This document shows, one piece after another, positions 8,391-16,736 of a stretch of DNA of 64,000 nucleotides. Within the stretch, counting starts at the first letter, position 1; each line of letters opens with the position of its first letter. The stretch comes from Oscillibacter sp. 1-3 (lineage in GTDB: Bacteria; Bacillota; Clostridia; Oscillospirales; Oscillospiraceae): assembly GCF_000403435.2 (NCBI RefSeq), contig NZ_KE159710.1, positions 186,001 to 250,000 on the forward strand. Reading direction: 5' to 3'. A model generated the notes under the pieces. It searched no databases and was not told the DNA's origin. It saw only the letters and a program-made list of their open reading frames with translations. Position numbers and translations under genes: made by a program.

Positions 8391-9065
8391 TCAGTTATGC
8401 GCCAGGTCATAGGGGTAATAGGGATTTTGCGCGAACCCGCTGTCATCAACTCTGAATATTTTGGACAGCGCCGCGATTTCAAAACACCAATATCCGCAGT
8501 ATGTATCGTTTTTAGAGCGGTGAGCATTATACCAATACGCGTCCTTGCGGCGCTGGTACCACTGGGACAATTCCAGGGACAAAATCTCGGCCGGGTTCTC
8601 GCCTTCTGCAATACGATTGAAATAATCCAGCTGAGACGGGCGTATGGTCAAGGGCTCATCTCGCAGAGATTGGATCAAACAGCAGATCAGCCCATCCCGG
8701 GAATCAAACTTTTCCGTAATGCTCTCCAGACCTGGGAGGAAGTTGGATTTTGCCGCCTGGAACAGCACCCCCAGCGAGAGCGCGTCAATGACATCATAGG
8801 CGCTGTCCACTGGGGCGCAGACATCCTTGTAACTGTCAATAAACTGGAGATAGTGAGCATACACGTCCTGAATTCCGGCTCCTGCGGAGTAAGCCGCCTT
8901 CAGAGAGTCCAGATGCAGCCTAGACAGCCAGCCCTTTCCAATTCTGATCCCGCGCTCGTTGGATGGCTCTATACCAGTGAGAAGCGTTTCAAATTTCAGA
9001 ATACGCGCCTGGTTGGATTGTAGTTTATTGGTAAAATACTCCTCACTTTTGATGGTATCCCTCAT
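8391..9065 (-). CDS. PoNi-type immunity protein (DUF1910/DUF1911), orphan
   Basis: This 224-aa protein matches the PoNi family, immunity proteins against PoNe DNase toxins. The C-terminal third carries the typical signature SQWYQRRKDAYWYNAH, TYCGYWCFEIAALSKIF and PYYPYDLAHN; the N-terminal half is helical with GIRIGKGWLSRLHLDSL. The start at 9065 follows a GAGGGGAAAGAG stretch. It lies 35 bases downstream of the DUF368 gene on the same strand. No toxin gene with a PoNe or LXG domain is visible nearby, so this is an orphan. Base composition is less GC-rich than the flanks, consistent with acquisition. Confidence 0.8.
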   Translation of the reverse strand: MRDTIKSEEYFTNKLQSNQARILKFETLLTGIEPSNERGIRIGKGWLSRLHLDSLKAAYSAGAGIQDVYAHYLQFIDSYKDVCAPVDSAYDVIDALSLGVLFQAAKSNFLPGLESITEKFDSRDGLICCLIQSLRDEPLTIRPSQLDYFNRIAEGENPAEILSLELSQWYQRRKDAYWYNAHRSKNDTYCGYWCFEIAALSKIFRVDDSGFAQNPYYPYDLAHN

Positions 9066-9100
9066 ACTCTTTCCCCTCTCGCTTCATGAGTGGTCCGGCG

Positions 9101-9925
9101 TCACGCCGGATCGTCCATCTTCATCCGCTGGTCCAGGCGGGCCAGGAAGTAGGCCAGGGCGCAGCCGCCCGCGCAGCAAAGCGCCGACAGCACAATCTCT
9201 TCCGCCCCCCGGTAAGAGGTTGGAATAATCACCAGTGTGGAAGCCAGCACAATGCCGAAAGTCCCGTGGAAGGCCACGGAGTACCAGCGGCGAAAACACC
9301 AGGTCACAAGGCGCGCCAGCAAAAACACCGTCAGCAGCAGTCCCGGCAGCGAGGCGGACAGCACCAGAAAATCTAAGTTTGCCAGCCCCTCCAGCACAGG
9401 CTGGTACAGGTCCAGGGCCATCATCACCGAGGAGGAGGTCATCCCAGGAATCACAACGCCCATCCCCCACAGCACACCGCAGAAATTGTACCACCAGAAG
9501 TTTGGCTCCGCCGAAAAACAGGCGATGCGGCTGATGTAAAACAGCCCGGCGAACACACTGCCAGCGCACAGTAGCAGGCTCACCCAGGAGGCGGCGGAGC
9601 GCCCCTCCTTCCCCGCCTCCCGGTACAGGGCGGGCACTGTGCCCACTATGAGCCCGATGAAGAGCCAGGTGGTCACGGTACTGGAGAAGTCGATGGCCGC
9701 CGCGATCCCCTTGGCAAAGCCCATAAAGCCCGCGCACCATCCCAGTCCCAAGGGCGGAAGCCATCTCCAGTACTTTGGAAGCGCCCGCTTGGGATGGGTG
9801 AGGATCTCCATAAAGGGGCGGTAGATGTCGAACACCACCGCCAGCACGCCGCCGGACACGCCGGGCAGAATCGCTCCGGCGCCGATCAGGATACCGCAGA
9901 GCAGATTCCGCAGCCAATGAATCAC
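9101..9925 (-). CDS. DUF368 polyprenyl-phosphate transporter (PopT family)
   Basis: An integral membrane protein of the DUF368 family, whose members (PopT) recycle undecaprenyl phosphate across the membrane for envelope synthesis. The family signature LCGILIGAGAILPGVSGGVL is at the N terminus, with a second copy-like motif GMGVVIPGMTSSSVMMALDLY in the middle, matching the internal repeat of the family; about eight membrane segments are visible. I prefer GTG at 9925, which has AGAGGAA upstream; an ATG at 9979 lacks a ribosome-binding site and adds a basic leader. The product is 274 aa. Confidence 0.88.
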   Translation of the reverse strand: MIHWLRNLLCGILIGAGAILPGVSGGVLAVVFDIYRPFMEILTHPKRALPKYWRWLPPLGLGWCAGFMGFAKGIAAAIDFSSTVTTWLFIGLIVGTVPALYREAGKEGRSAASWVSLLLCAGSVFAGLFYISRIACFSAEPNFWWYNFCGVLWGMGVVIPGMTSSSVMMALDLYQPVLEGLANLDFLVLSASLPGLLLTVFLLARLVTWCFRRWYSVAFHGTFGIVLASTLVIIPTSYRGAEEIVLSALCCAGGCALAYFLARLDQRMKMDDPA

Positions 9926-10130
9926 CCGGTTTCCTCTTCCTCTCACCCTTGGGTCCCCTCTCTTTCTCTGTATACTCATAGATAATAGCAGTTTTGCCCT
10001 CCCTTTTCAATCCAATACCGGCCTCCGACATGAAAAATTTTCCCCCAGAGGCCGGGATGTTTTTGCTTCTTTTGTCTAAATCCGATAAAGTTTCTGACAG
10101 AAAGCGCGGATATTATAGCGGTTTCCCCCG

Positions 10131-10159
10131 TTGACAGCCGCCCGCTTTTTGTGTAAACT
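10131..10159 (+). promoter_or_regulatory. promoter of the metNIQ leader
   Basis: TTGACA at 10131-10136 and TAAACT at 10154-10159 with a 17-base spacer drive the T-box leader. Confidence 0.75.
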
Positions 10160-10164
10160 GCAAG

Positions 10165-10450
10165 ATACATAATTGCATACCGCAAAGACGATGAAGAGAA
10201 GAGTAAGCAGGCAGATACGGCACAGAGAGCCCCGGTCGGTGCAAAGGGGTGCGGAAGGGCCTGCCGAACATGGTCTTGGAGTTGCGTGGCCGACTGCGTC
10301 AGCATAGGTCACGACGGGAGCCGCCCGTCACAGCGCAGAAGTGTAGATTGCACTTCCAAAGGCCGTCTCCGTGAGGAGGCGCGCGAACCAAGGTGGTACC
10401 ACGGCGTTTGTACGTCCGTCCTTGAAGCAGCTGCTTCAAGGATTTTTTTA
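10165..10450 (+). promoter_or_regulatory. T-box leader, probably methionine-specific
   Basis: A T-box riboswitch controls transcription of the downstream transporter by sensing uncharged tRNA. The T-box core AAGGTGGTACCACGG is at 10390-10404. The intrinsic terminator is CCTTGAAGCAG/CTGCTTCAAGG at 10420-10441 followed by T7. Stem I carries an AGAGAG purine element. The likely specifier loop reads GCCGAACATGG, giving ATG (Met) at 10270-10272, which fits the MetNIQ genes. The specifier call comes from position and context, not from a folded model. Confidence 0.85.
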
Positions 10451-10491
10451 TTGTTTCCCTCCCAAATGAACCGTAAAGGAGTTTCGATACT

Positions 10492-11511
10492 GTGAGTCAA
10501 TCGATTATTCAGATCCAGCATCTGAGCAAGACCTTCGGCAGCGGAGCGGAGGCCGTCCACGCCCTGGAGGACATCAATCTGGACATCCGGCAGGGCGAGA
10601 TCTTCGGCATCATCGGCCTCTCCGGCGCTGGCAAGTCCACCCTGGTGCGGTGCATGAACCTGCTGGAGCGTCCAACCTCCGGCACGGTAATGGTAGACGG
10701 CCAGAACATGACGGAGCTCAGCGAAAAGACCCTGCGGCTGGCCCGGCGGAAGATCACCATGATCTTTCAGAGCTTCAATCTGCTGATGCAGCGCACCTGC
10801 CTGAAAAACGTGTGCTTCCCCATGGAGATCAGCGGCCTGCCTGCCGCCCAGGCGAGACAACGGGCGGCGGAGCTGCTGGAGATCGTGGGCCTTCGGGACA
10901 AGGCGGACGCCTATCCCGCCCAGCTCTCCGGCGGACAGAAGCAGCGGGTGGCCATTGCCCGAGCCCTGGCCACAGACCCCAAGGTCCTCCTCTGCGACGA
11001 GGTCACCTCCGCTCTGGACCCCACCACCACGGCCTCTATCCTGGACCTTTTGAAGGATCTGAATCAGAAGCTGGGCGTTACGGTGGTGGTCATCACCCAC
11101 CAGATGAGCGTCATTGAGGACATCTGCACCCGGGTGGCCATTCTGGACGGCGGCGTTGTGGCGGAGCAGGGGGACGTGCAGGAGATTTTCTCCAATCCCT
11201 CCACTGACGCGGCCCGGCGGCTGGTGTATCCCGGCGGCGTCACCCCGGCCCAGTACCCCGCCAGCACCCACGTCATCCGGATCTCCTTCAACGGCGGCAC
11301 GGCCTACGACCCGCTGATCGCCTCCCTGGCCATTGACTGCGGCGTCAAGGTGAACATCCTGGGTGCCGACACCCGCAACGTGGGCGGGAAAGCCATCGGC
11401 ACCATGCTGCTGGGCCTTCCGGAGAATCCCAACGAGGCCGCAAAGGCCCTGAGCTACATCCGCGCGCAGAAAAATATTACGGTGGAGGAGGTTCCGGATT
11501 ACCATGAGTGA
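10492..11511 (+). CDS. metN: methionine ABC transporter ATP-binding protein
   Basis: The ATPase of the MetNIQ importer for D/L-methionine. It has Walker [10 protein letters not shown] (about residue 38), Q-loop FQSFNLL, signature LSGGQKQR, Walker [13 protein letters not shown] and the H-loop histidine in VVITHQM. The C-terminal 75 residues form the NIL domain that senses methionine in MetN proteins. The start is GTG 10492 with AAAGGAG upstream. It overlaps metI by 8 bases and is controlled by the T-box leader. It is 339 aa, the standard length. Confidence 0.95.
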   Translation: MSQSIIQIQHLSKTFGSGAEAVHALEDINLDIRQGEIFGIIGLSGAGKSTLVRCMNLLERPTSGTVMVDGQNMTELSEKTLRLARRKITMIFQSFNLLMQRTCLKNVCFPMEISGLPAAQARQRAAELLEIVGLRDKADAYPAQLSGGQKQRVAIARALATDPKVLLCDEVTSALDPTTTASILDLLKDLNQKLGVTVVVITHQMSVIEDICTRVAILDGGVVAEQGDVQEIFSNPSTDAARRLVYPGGVTPAQYPASTHVIRISFNGGTAYDPLIASLAIDCGVKVNILGADTRNVGGKAIGTMLLGLPENPNEAAKALSYIRAQKNITVEEVPDYHE

Positions 11512-12253
11512 GATATTTATTACCCTGTTTGAAAGCTGGGGTATTGCCAAAGTGCCGGAGCAGATCGCCTACCTCTCCGATTTCAGCACGCTTGCCTTTA
11601 ATGTCTGGGAGACAGTCTACGCCCCCGCTCTGGCAACGCTGTTCGCCTATGTGATCGGTCTTCCGCTGGGCATTATCCTGGTCATTGGCGAGAGCGGCGG
11701 CGTGCGTCCAATGCCCAAAGCGCTGATGAGCGTTTTGAATACGGTCGTCAATCTCCTGCGGTCCGTGCCGTTCCTGATTTTGATGGTCATGGTGGTGCCC
11801 CTGTCGCGACTGATTCTGGGCACCAGCGTGGGTACGGCGGCAACCGTCGTTCCGCTGACTGTGGCGGCGGCCCCCTATGTGGCGCGGCTGGTGGAGATCT
11901 CCCTGCGGGAGATGGACCGGGGCGTTATCGAGGCGGCCCAGGCCATGGGCTGCTCCCCCTGGCAGATCGTGGTCAAGGTCATGCTGCCGGAGTGCCGCCC
12001 CTCCCTGATTAACGGGGCCACCAACGCCGCCATTACGATTCTGGGCTACGGGGCCATGGCGGGCGCCATCGGCGGCGGTGGTCTGGGCGCGGTAGCCCTG
12101 ATGCGGGGCCACGGGCGCAATCAGGTCATTGTCATGTATGTGGCGGTGATTATCCTGGTCATTCTGGTCCAGATCATTCAATCCATCGGTACCGCCTGGT
12201 CGATAAAATCCGACCGGCGTATCAATCCAACCGAAACAAAAAGGAGAACGTAA
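11504..12253 (+). CDS. metI: methionine ABC transporter permease
   Basis: The membrane subunit of MetNIQ, with five or so transmembrane helices and the cytoplasmic EAA loop (EAAQAMGCSPWQIV, about residue 146) that contacts MetN. At 249 aa it is slightly longer than the usual 217-230. It overlaps metN by 8 bases, which implies translational coupling, and metQ follows after one base. Confidence 0.95.
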   Translation: MSEIFITLFESWGIAKVPEQIAYLSDFSTLAFNVWETVYAPALATLFAYVIGLPLGIILVIGESGGVRPMPKALMSVLNTVVNLLRSVPFLILMVMVVPLSRLILGTSVGTAATVVPLTVAAAPYVARLVEISLREMDRGVIEAAQAMGCSPWQIVVKVMLPECRPSLINGATNAAITILGYGAMAGAIGGGGLGAVALMRGHGRNQVIVMYVAVIILVILVQIIQSIGTAWSIKSDRRINPTETKRRT

Positions 12254-12254
12254 C

Positions 12255-13064
12255 ATGAAAAGAAGAATTGCAGCTCTTGCGCTGGCCGCTCTGCTGGTCC
12301 TGGCTCTCACCGCCTGCGGCGGAAAGAAAGCGGACGGTACCACCATCAAGGTCGGCGCAACCCCCGCGCCCCACGCGGCCATTCTGGAAGTCGCCAAGGA
12401 CATCCTGGCGGAACAGGGCTATACCCTGGACATCGTGGAATACGACGACTATGTGACGCCCAATACCTCCCTGGAGGACGGCTCCCTGGACGCCAATTAC
12501 TTCCAGCACATCACCTACATGAATGAGTTCAACGCCGAGCATGGCACTCACCTGGTCAGCGTTGCGGACATTCACTACGAGCCCTTCGGCCTGTACGCCG
12601 GCAAAACCGCAGCCCTGGCCGACCTGGCCGACGGCGCACAGATCGCGGTTCCCAACGACGGCACCAACGAGGCCCGCGCACTTCTGCTGCTGGAGCAGGA
12701 GGGCCTGATTAAGCTCAAGGAAGGCGTAGGCCTCTCCGCCACGAAGAGCGACGTTGCTGAAAATCCCCACGACTATGAGATCATCGAGCTGGCCGCCGAC
12801 CAGCTTCCCTCCAGGCTCCAGGACGTGGATATGGCCGTCATCAACGGCAACTACGCCATCGATGCGGGCTTGAAGGTCTCCGACGCGGTGGCGGTGGAAG
12901 CCGCTACCGGCGAGGCTGCGGAGGCCTATGTCAATGTGCTGGCCGTGAAGGAGGGCAATGAGAGCAGCGAGGGCATCCAGGCCCTGGTGAAAGCCTTGCA
13001 AAGCGACGCGGTAAAAACCTTTATCGAGGAGACCTACGACGGCGCCGTGGTGCCGCTGTTTTGA
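12255..13064 (+). CDS. metQ: methionine-binding lipoprotein MetQ
   Basis: The extracytoplasmic substrate-binding subunit, NlpA/MetQ family. The lipobox LTACGG places the lipidated Cys at about residue 22. Family blocks are TIKVGATPAPHAAIL, YVTPNTSLEDGSLDANYFQH and AVINGNYA. AAAAAGGAG precedes ATG 12255. It is the last gene of the Met T-box operon and is followed by a clear terminator. The exact ligand (L- or D-methionine, or methionine sulfoxide) cannot be read from sequence. Confidence 0.94.
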   Translation: MKRRIAALALAALLVLALTACGGKKADGTTIKVGATPAPHAAILEVAKDILAEQGYTLDIVEYDDYVTPNTSLEDGSLDANYFQHITYMNEFNAEHGTHLVSVADIHYEPFGLYAGKTAALADLADGAQIAVPNDGTNEARALLLLEQEGLIKLKEGVGLSATKSDVAENPHDYEIIELAADQLPSRLQDVDMAVINGNYAIDAGLKVSDAVAVEAATGEAAEAYVNVLAVKEGNESSEGIQALVKALQSDAVKTFIEETYDGAVVPLF

Positions 13065-13077
13065 GAAAGACACCCAG

Positions 13078-13105
13078 ACGGGGAGGAACTTTCGTTCCTC
13101 CCCGT
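13078..13105 (+). terminator. terminator of metNIQ
   Basis: ACGGGGAGGAAC (13078-13089) pairs with GTTCCTCCCCGT (13094-13105) across TTTC; a moderate T-rich tail follows. Confidence 0.8.
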
Positions 13106-13213
13106 TGTTCGTCTGATTACACAAATAGTATGTATTTTTATCGTAGAATTCAGCTGAAATTTCCGGCGGTCCCAGTGGCTTTTCCGCTAAGACCATGTTA
13201 AAATAATAGAAAT

Positions 13214-13251
13214 CTGTATTCACAAACGGCGTTCAACGGCTGTCAATACAG
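13214..13251. repeat. short copy of the CTGTATTC interspersed repeat
   Basis: CTGTATT at 13214-13220 and AATACAG at 13245-13251 are exact inverted ends enclosing GGCGTTCAACG. The right part matches the end of the 151-bp element at 36542-36692 with 3 mismatches over about 27 bases, as if the centre had been deleted. Confidence 0.6.
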
Positions 13252-13305
13252 GTTCCAAACGCCGGTTGAGACCGGCAAATTTACAGGAAACAGGAGGCTG
13301 TTGTT

Positions 13306-14700
13306 ATGGCGCGGGGCCAGGGAAAAACCTATGAGATCGATATGTGCAGCGGGGCAATCCTGCCAAAGCTCCTGCAATTCGCCCTGCCGCTGATGTTCTC
13401 CAGTATCCTGCAGCTTCTCTTCAATGCGGCGGACATCATCGTGGTGGGCCGCTGGGCCGGGGACAATGCCCTGGCGGCGGTGGGCTCCAACGCTTCCATC
13501 ATTGGCCTTTTGACCAACCTCTTCATCGGCCTGTCCGTGGGCGCCAATATTCTGGCGGCCCGGTTTTACGGTGCCCGGGAGGAGGAGAGCCTGTGTCAGA
13601 CCGTCCACACCGCCATCCTTCTCAGTCTCCTGGGCGGGCTGTTTCTGACGGCGGCGGGCGTCTTTGGTGCCCATACCATCCTGGTATGGATGCTGTCTCC
13701 GCCGGAGGTGCTGAATCTGGCCACGCTGTACCTGCGCATCTACTTTCTGGGAATGCCCGCCATGATGCTCTACAACTTCGGCGCGGCGCTGCTGCGGGCC
13801 GTGGGCGACACCCGCCGGCCCCTGTACTACCTCTCCTTCGCCGGCGTGGTCAACGTGGCGCTGAACTTGTTCTTCGTCATTGTCTGCCGCCTGGATGTGG
13901 CCGGTGTAGCCATTGCCACCGTGGCCTCCCAGTGCGTCTCCGCCCTGCTGGTGCTCCGCTGCCTGACAAAGGCAGGCGGGGCCGTCTGCCTGGACCTGCG
14001 GCAGCTGCGAATCCACCCTCTCCGGCTCCGGCAGATCATGAAGGTGGGGATACCCGCCGGTATCCAGGGCATCCTGTTCTCCCTGTCCAACGTGGTGATC
14101 CAGTCCTCCGTCAATTCCTTTGGGGAGATCGTCATGGCCGGAAACGCCGCCGCCAGCAATATTGAGACCTTTATCTACGCCTCTGTCAATGCCTTTTATC
14201 AGGCCAACATCTCCTTCACCAGCCAGAACCTGGGCGCCGGGCGGATCGAGCGCATCCGCCCCATCATGGTGCGGGCCCTGGGCTGTGCCGTGGTAGTGGG
14301 CGGCGTACTGGGCGGCTCCGCCATGCTCCTGGGCCCCCAGCTGCTGGGCATCTACTCCGACAGTCCCGCCGTCATCGCCGCCGGGATGGAACGTCTCCGC
14401 ATCGTCTGCGCCCTCTACGCCCTGTGCGGATTGATGGACGTGATCGTGGGCTCTGTGCGGGGCATTGGCCTCGCCGTCACGCCCATGCTGATCTCCCTTA
14501 TCGGCGCCTGCGGCCTGCGGATTCTCTGGATCTCCGTCCTCTTCCAAATCCCGGCCTACCATACCATCCAAACCGTCTACATCTCCTACCCTGTCTCCTG
14601 GACCATCACTTTTCTATCTCAGCTTACCTGCTACTGTCTGGGAATGCGGCACTTGAAACGCCGCATGGGTGCGACGGAAATAACGCCGGACGCCGCATGA
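13306..14700 (+). CDS. MATE family efflux transporter
   Basis: A 464-aa multidrug and toxic compound extrusion (MATE) family protein with 12 predicted membrane helices. It starts MARGQGKTYEIDMCSGAILPK and contains the family blocks PLMFSSILQLLFNAADIIVVGRW and IPAGIQGILFSLSNVVIQSS at the starts of the two halves. It probably exports cationic compounds with H+ or Na+ antiport. GGAGG lies upstream of ATG 13306. The gene is monocistronic, with a terminator overlapping its stop codon. The substrate is unknown. Confidence 0.92.
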   Translation: MARGQGKTYEIDMCSGAILPKLLQFALPLMFSSILQLLFNAADIIVVGRWAGDNALAAVGSNASIIGLLTNLFIGLSVGANILAARFYGAREEESLCQTVHTAILLSLLGGLFLTAAGVFGAHTILVWMLSPPEVLNLATLYLRIYFLGMPAMMLYNFGAALLRAVGDTRRPLYYLSFAGVVNVALNLFFVIVCRLDVAGVAIATVASQCVSALLVLRCLTKAGGAVCLDLRQLRIHPLRLRQIMKVGIPAGIQGILFSLSNVVIQSSVNSFGEIVMAGNAAASNIETFIYASVNAFYQANISFTSQNLGAGRIERIRPIMVRALGCAVVVGGVLGGSAMLLGPQLLGIYSDSPAVIAAGMERLRIVCALYALCGLMDVIVGSVRGIGLAVTPMLISLIGACGLRILWISVLFQIPAYHTIQTVYISYPVSWTITFLSQLTCYCLGMRHLKRRMGATEITPDAA

Positions 14701-14711
14701 CGTCCGGCGTT
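14682..14711. terminator. hairpin over the MATE stop codon
   Basis: AACGCCGGACG (14682-14692) pairs with CGTCCGGCGTT (14701-14711) and spans the TGA stop. It could also end the converging minus-strand gene at 14720. Confidence 0.65.
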
Positions 14712-14719
14712 CACCCTGT

Positions 14720-15019
14720 TCACAGACCCAGCCAGAGCCTGACGGTCAGCACCCCGCAGCCGCCCAGCAGCAACGCCAGCGCTCCGGTGCCCCAGAGAAG
14801 GCTGTAGCTCACCGCCTCCCTGTCCCGGGACCGTCCAGCGGCCACGGAGGCAAAGACGTAGACCGATACCATGCCAAAGGCCACAGCCGTGATGTCCGCC
14901 GCCGTTTCCAGCCCCAGGGCGGACAGCGCCAGATACAGCAAAAACCCCAGGCCGGAGACGATTGCCCCAGCCCGCATCTGCGCTAATGTATAAAGCAGAA
15001 AACCTTTTCTCTCTTTCAT
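14720..15019 (-). CDS. small integral membrane protein, 99 aa
   Basis: The start at 15019 is chosen because GGAGGA lies five bases upstream; two earlier ATG codons lack a site. The product begins MKERKGFLLYTLAQMRAGA and has three hydrophobic helices (about residues 16-36, 42-60, 74-92). It follows the PBP gene and its degenerate neighbour on the same strand. The family is not recognised. Confidence 0.6.
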   Translation of the reverse strand: MKERKGFLLYTLAQMRAGAIVSGLGFLLYLALSALGLETAADITAVAFGMVSVYVFASVAAGRSRDREAVSYSLLWGTGALALLLGGCGVLTVRLWLGL

Positions 15020-15036
15020 TGCTTCCTCCATTATTT

Positions 15037-15368
15037 TCAAACTAGGATACAGCCCCCAGCTCGTTCCACATCGCAACAGACTCTGTGATACGTGATCTTC
15101 AGCCTGACGCTGTCGCGGGGGTCAACGTTGTCAAGCAGAGCAAATATATCGGCCTCAAAGCCCCTTTCCGCCCCCGACTCGTCAAAGGACAAGATCTCCA
15201 ACTGCCGAAAGTCCAAAGCCTGCAGATGGCCAATGGGCTCCAAGTGCTCATCCGCAAAGGAGGGATACAGCTGCCCGCTCAAAAAACCGGCTCCAGCAGC
15301 TCGATCCTCCCCGGACCGGACTGGCTGACCTGAGGATAGGGGTTCTCCGGGTGTTCCCGGCAGACCTG
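15037..15368 (-). pseudogene. broken reading frame after the PBP gene
   Basis: Directly after the PBP stop, and in the same frame, a protein-like stretch reads REHPENPYPQVSQSGPGRIE then LLEPVF before TGA. It resumes in another frame as LSGQLYPSFADEHLEPIGHL and continues to ITYHRVCCDVERAGGCILV, ending at 15037. One extra T in the T6 run at about 15281-15286 would join the parts. No good start codon or ribosome-binding site is present. It looks like a decayed or mis-sequenced gene of about 105 residues that I cannot identify. Confidence 0.5.
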
Positions 15369-16736
15369 TCAATATCCGTTGACGATCACATCCAGCACCT
15401 TTCCCGCCACGGTCCCGGCCACAGCGTTTCCGCCGCCGCCGTTCTCCACCAGCACCACAAAGGCATAGGGCGCGTCCTCGTTCCGCAGGAAGCCCGCGAA
15501 CCAGGCGTGGGGCGTCTGCGCCTCCCCCACCTCGGCGGTTCCGGACTTGGCGCACAGGTCCATATTGGGAAAACGACCTGTGCCATAGGTCTTCTCCACA
15601 TTGGCGGACATCATGTCCGCCAGCTTCTCCGCCGTAGCGGCACTCACCAGCGCCCCCGTTCTGCGGGAAAAACGGGGCAGAGACGGCAGTCCCAGGGCAT
15701 TTTTTGTCCGCAGGATCAAGTACGGCTCCGCAGCCCTGCCGCCGTTGGCAATGGCGCCCATATAGACCATCAGGGCGCAGGGGTTCACCATATCCTGGTC
15801 CTGCCCCACGCCGGCCCAGCCCAGGCGGCCCTCCGTCATGCCCTCCCAGGTGAAAGTGCCCCGGGCTGTGGGAAGGCCGTCAACAGAATAACTGCTGGTG
15901 AGGCCCGCCTTCTCCGTGTACCGTTTCAGTGCGTCCGCTCCCAGCTCCGCCGCAATCTGGGCAAAGGCGGCGTTGCAGCTGTTGGCAAAGGCGTCCCCGA
16001 TGTCCTGCTCTCCGTGGACGCCGGAGCAGACGATAGTTTCCCCCCCTGCCTGTACCGAGCCGGAACAGGTCCAGGTTCGAAGCTCCAGGTCCGGAATGTT
16101 ATCCAGCGCCGCCGCAAGGGTGACTGTCTTATAGACAGACCCGGGAGTGAACGTGGAGGAGAGGAAGCGGTTCAAATACGCCCCCCTCCAGCAGTCACCG
16201 GTCTCGATGTCCTCCGGGACATGCAGCGGGTCATAGCTGGGAGCGGAGATCATGCAGAGGATTTCCCCGGTCTTGTAGTTGTACACCGCCGCTGTTCCGG
16301 CATGACCGTTCAGAGCACGGTAGGCCTCGTAGTTGTACCGGGCGTCCAGGGTCAGGTACAGCTCTCCGCCCCGCCCGGCGCCAAAGGCCCCGTTCAGCAG
16401 ACTGTATCCCGTCAGCTTGTCGGCAAAGGCATTCAGCGCCCCGGTGCCAATGCTGCCCTGCAGGTCCCCCACCGCATGGAGGGTGGCCTTGCGGACGGTC
16501 TCGCCGTCATAGTAGGTCCGTTTCCCGTTCTCCACCCAGGACAGCAGGTCTCCGTCCCGGTCCAGCACCGTTCCCGCCGCCAGCTGGCCCTCGGTATTGT
16601 ACAGGTGGCGGTTGAAGGGCGAGGAGGCCCAGTCCCCGGCGCTCCGAAAATACCGCGCCAGAAAGAGGCACAGCCCCGCCGCCAGCAGCAGCGCCAGAAT
16701 GCGGCAGACCAGGGCCCGCTGTTCAATCTTCTTCAT
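15369..16736 (-). CDS. penicillin-binding protein, class B transpeptidase (PbpA-like)
   Basis: A D,D-transpeptidase that cross-links peptidoglycan, anchored by one N-terminal helix (about residues 10-32). It has the active-site SxxK in TFTPGSVYKT (about residue 228), SCN in FANSCNAAF and KSGT in CAKSGTAEV. At 455 aa it lacks PASTA repeats and resembles the PbpA proteins paired with FtsW/RodA genes. ATG 16736 follows GGAGGA and overlaps the end of the FHA-FtsW gene by 14 bases, so the glycosyltransferase and transpeptidase are translationally coupled. The downstream gene is broken. Confidence 0.92.
   Translation of the reverse strand: MKKIEQRALVCRILALLLAAGLCLFLARYFRSAGDWASSPFNRHLYNTEGQLAAGTVLDRDGDLLSWVENGKRTYYDGETVRKATLHAVGDLQGSIGTGALNAFADKLTGYSLLNGAFGAGRGGELYLTLDARYNYEAYRALNGHAGTAAVYNYKTGEILCMISAPSYDPLHVPEDIETGDCWRGAYLNRFLSSTFTPGSVYKTVTLAAALDNIPDLELRTWTCSGSVQAGGETIVCSGVHGEQDIGDAFANSCNAAFAQIAAELGADALKRYTEKAGLTSSYSVDGLPTARGTFTWEGMTEGRLGWAGVGQDQDMVNPCALMVYMGAIANGGRAAEPYLILRTKNALGLPSLPRFSRRTGALVSAATAEKLADMMSANVEKTYGTGRFPNMDLCAKSGTAEVGEAQTPHAWFAGFLRNEDAPYAFVVLVENGGGGNAVAGTVAGKVLDVIVNGY

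Noticed and set aside
15366..15374. Selenocysteine or read-through at the UGA ending the PBP frame
   Set aside because: The UGA follows the normal family end, no hairpin-like SECIS is apparent after it, and the continuation breaks again by frameshift.
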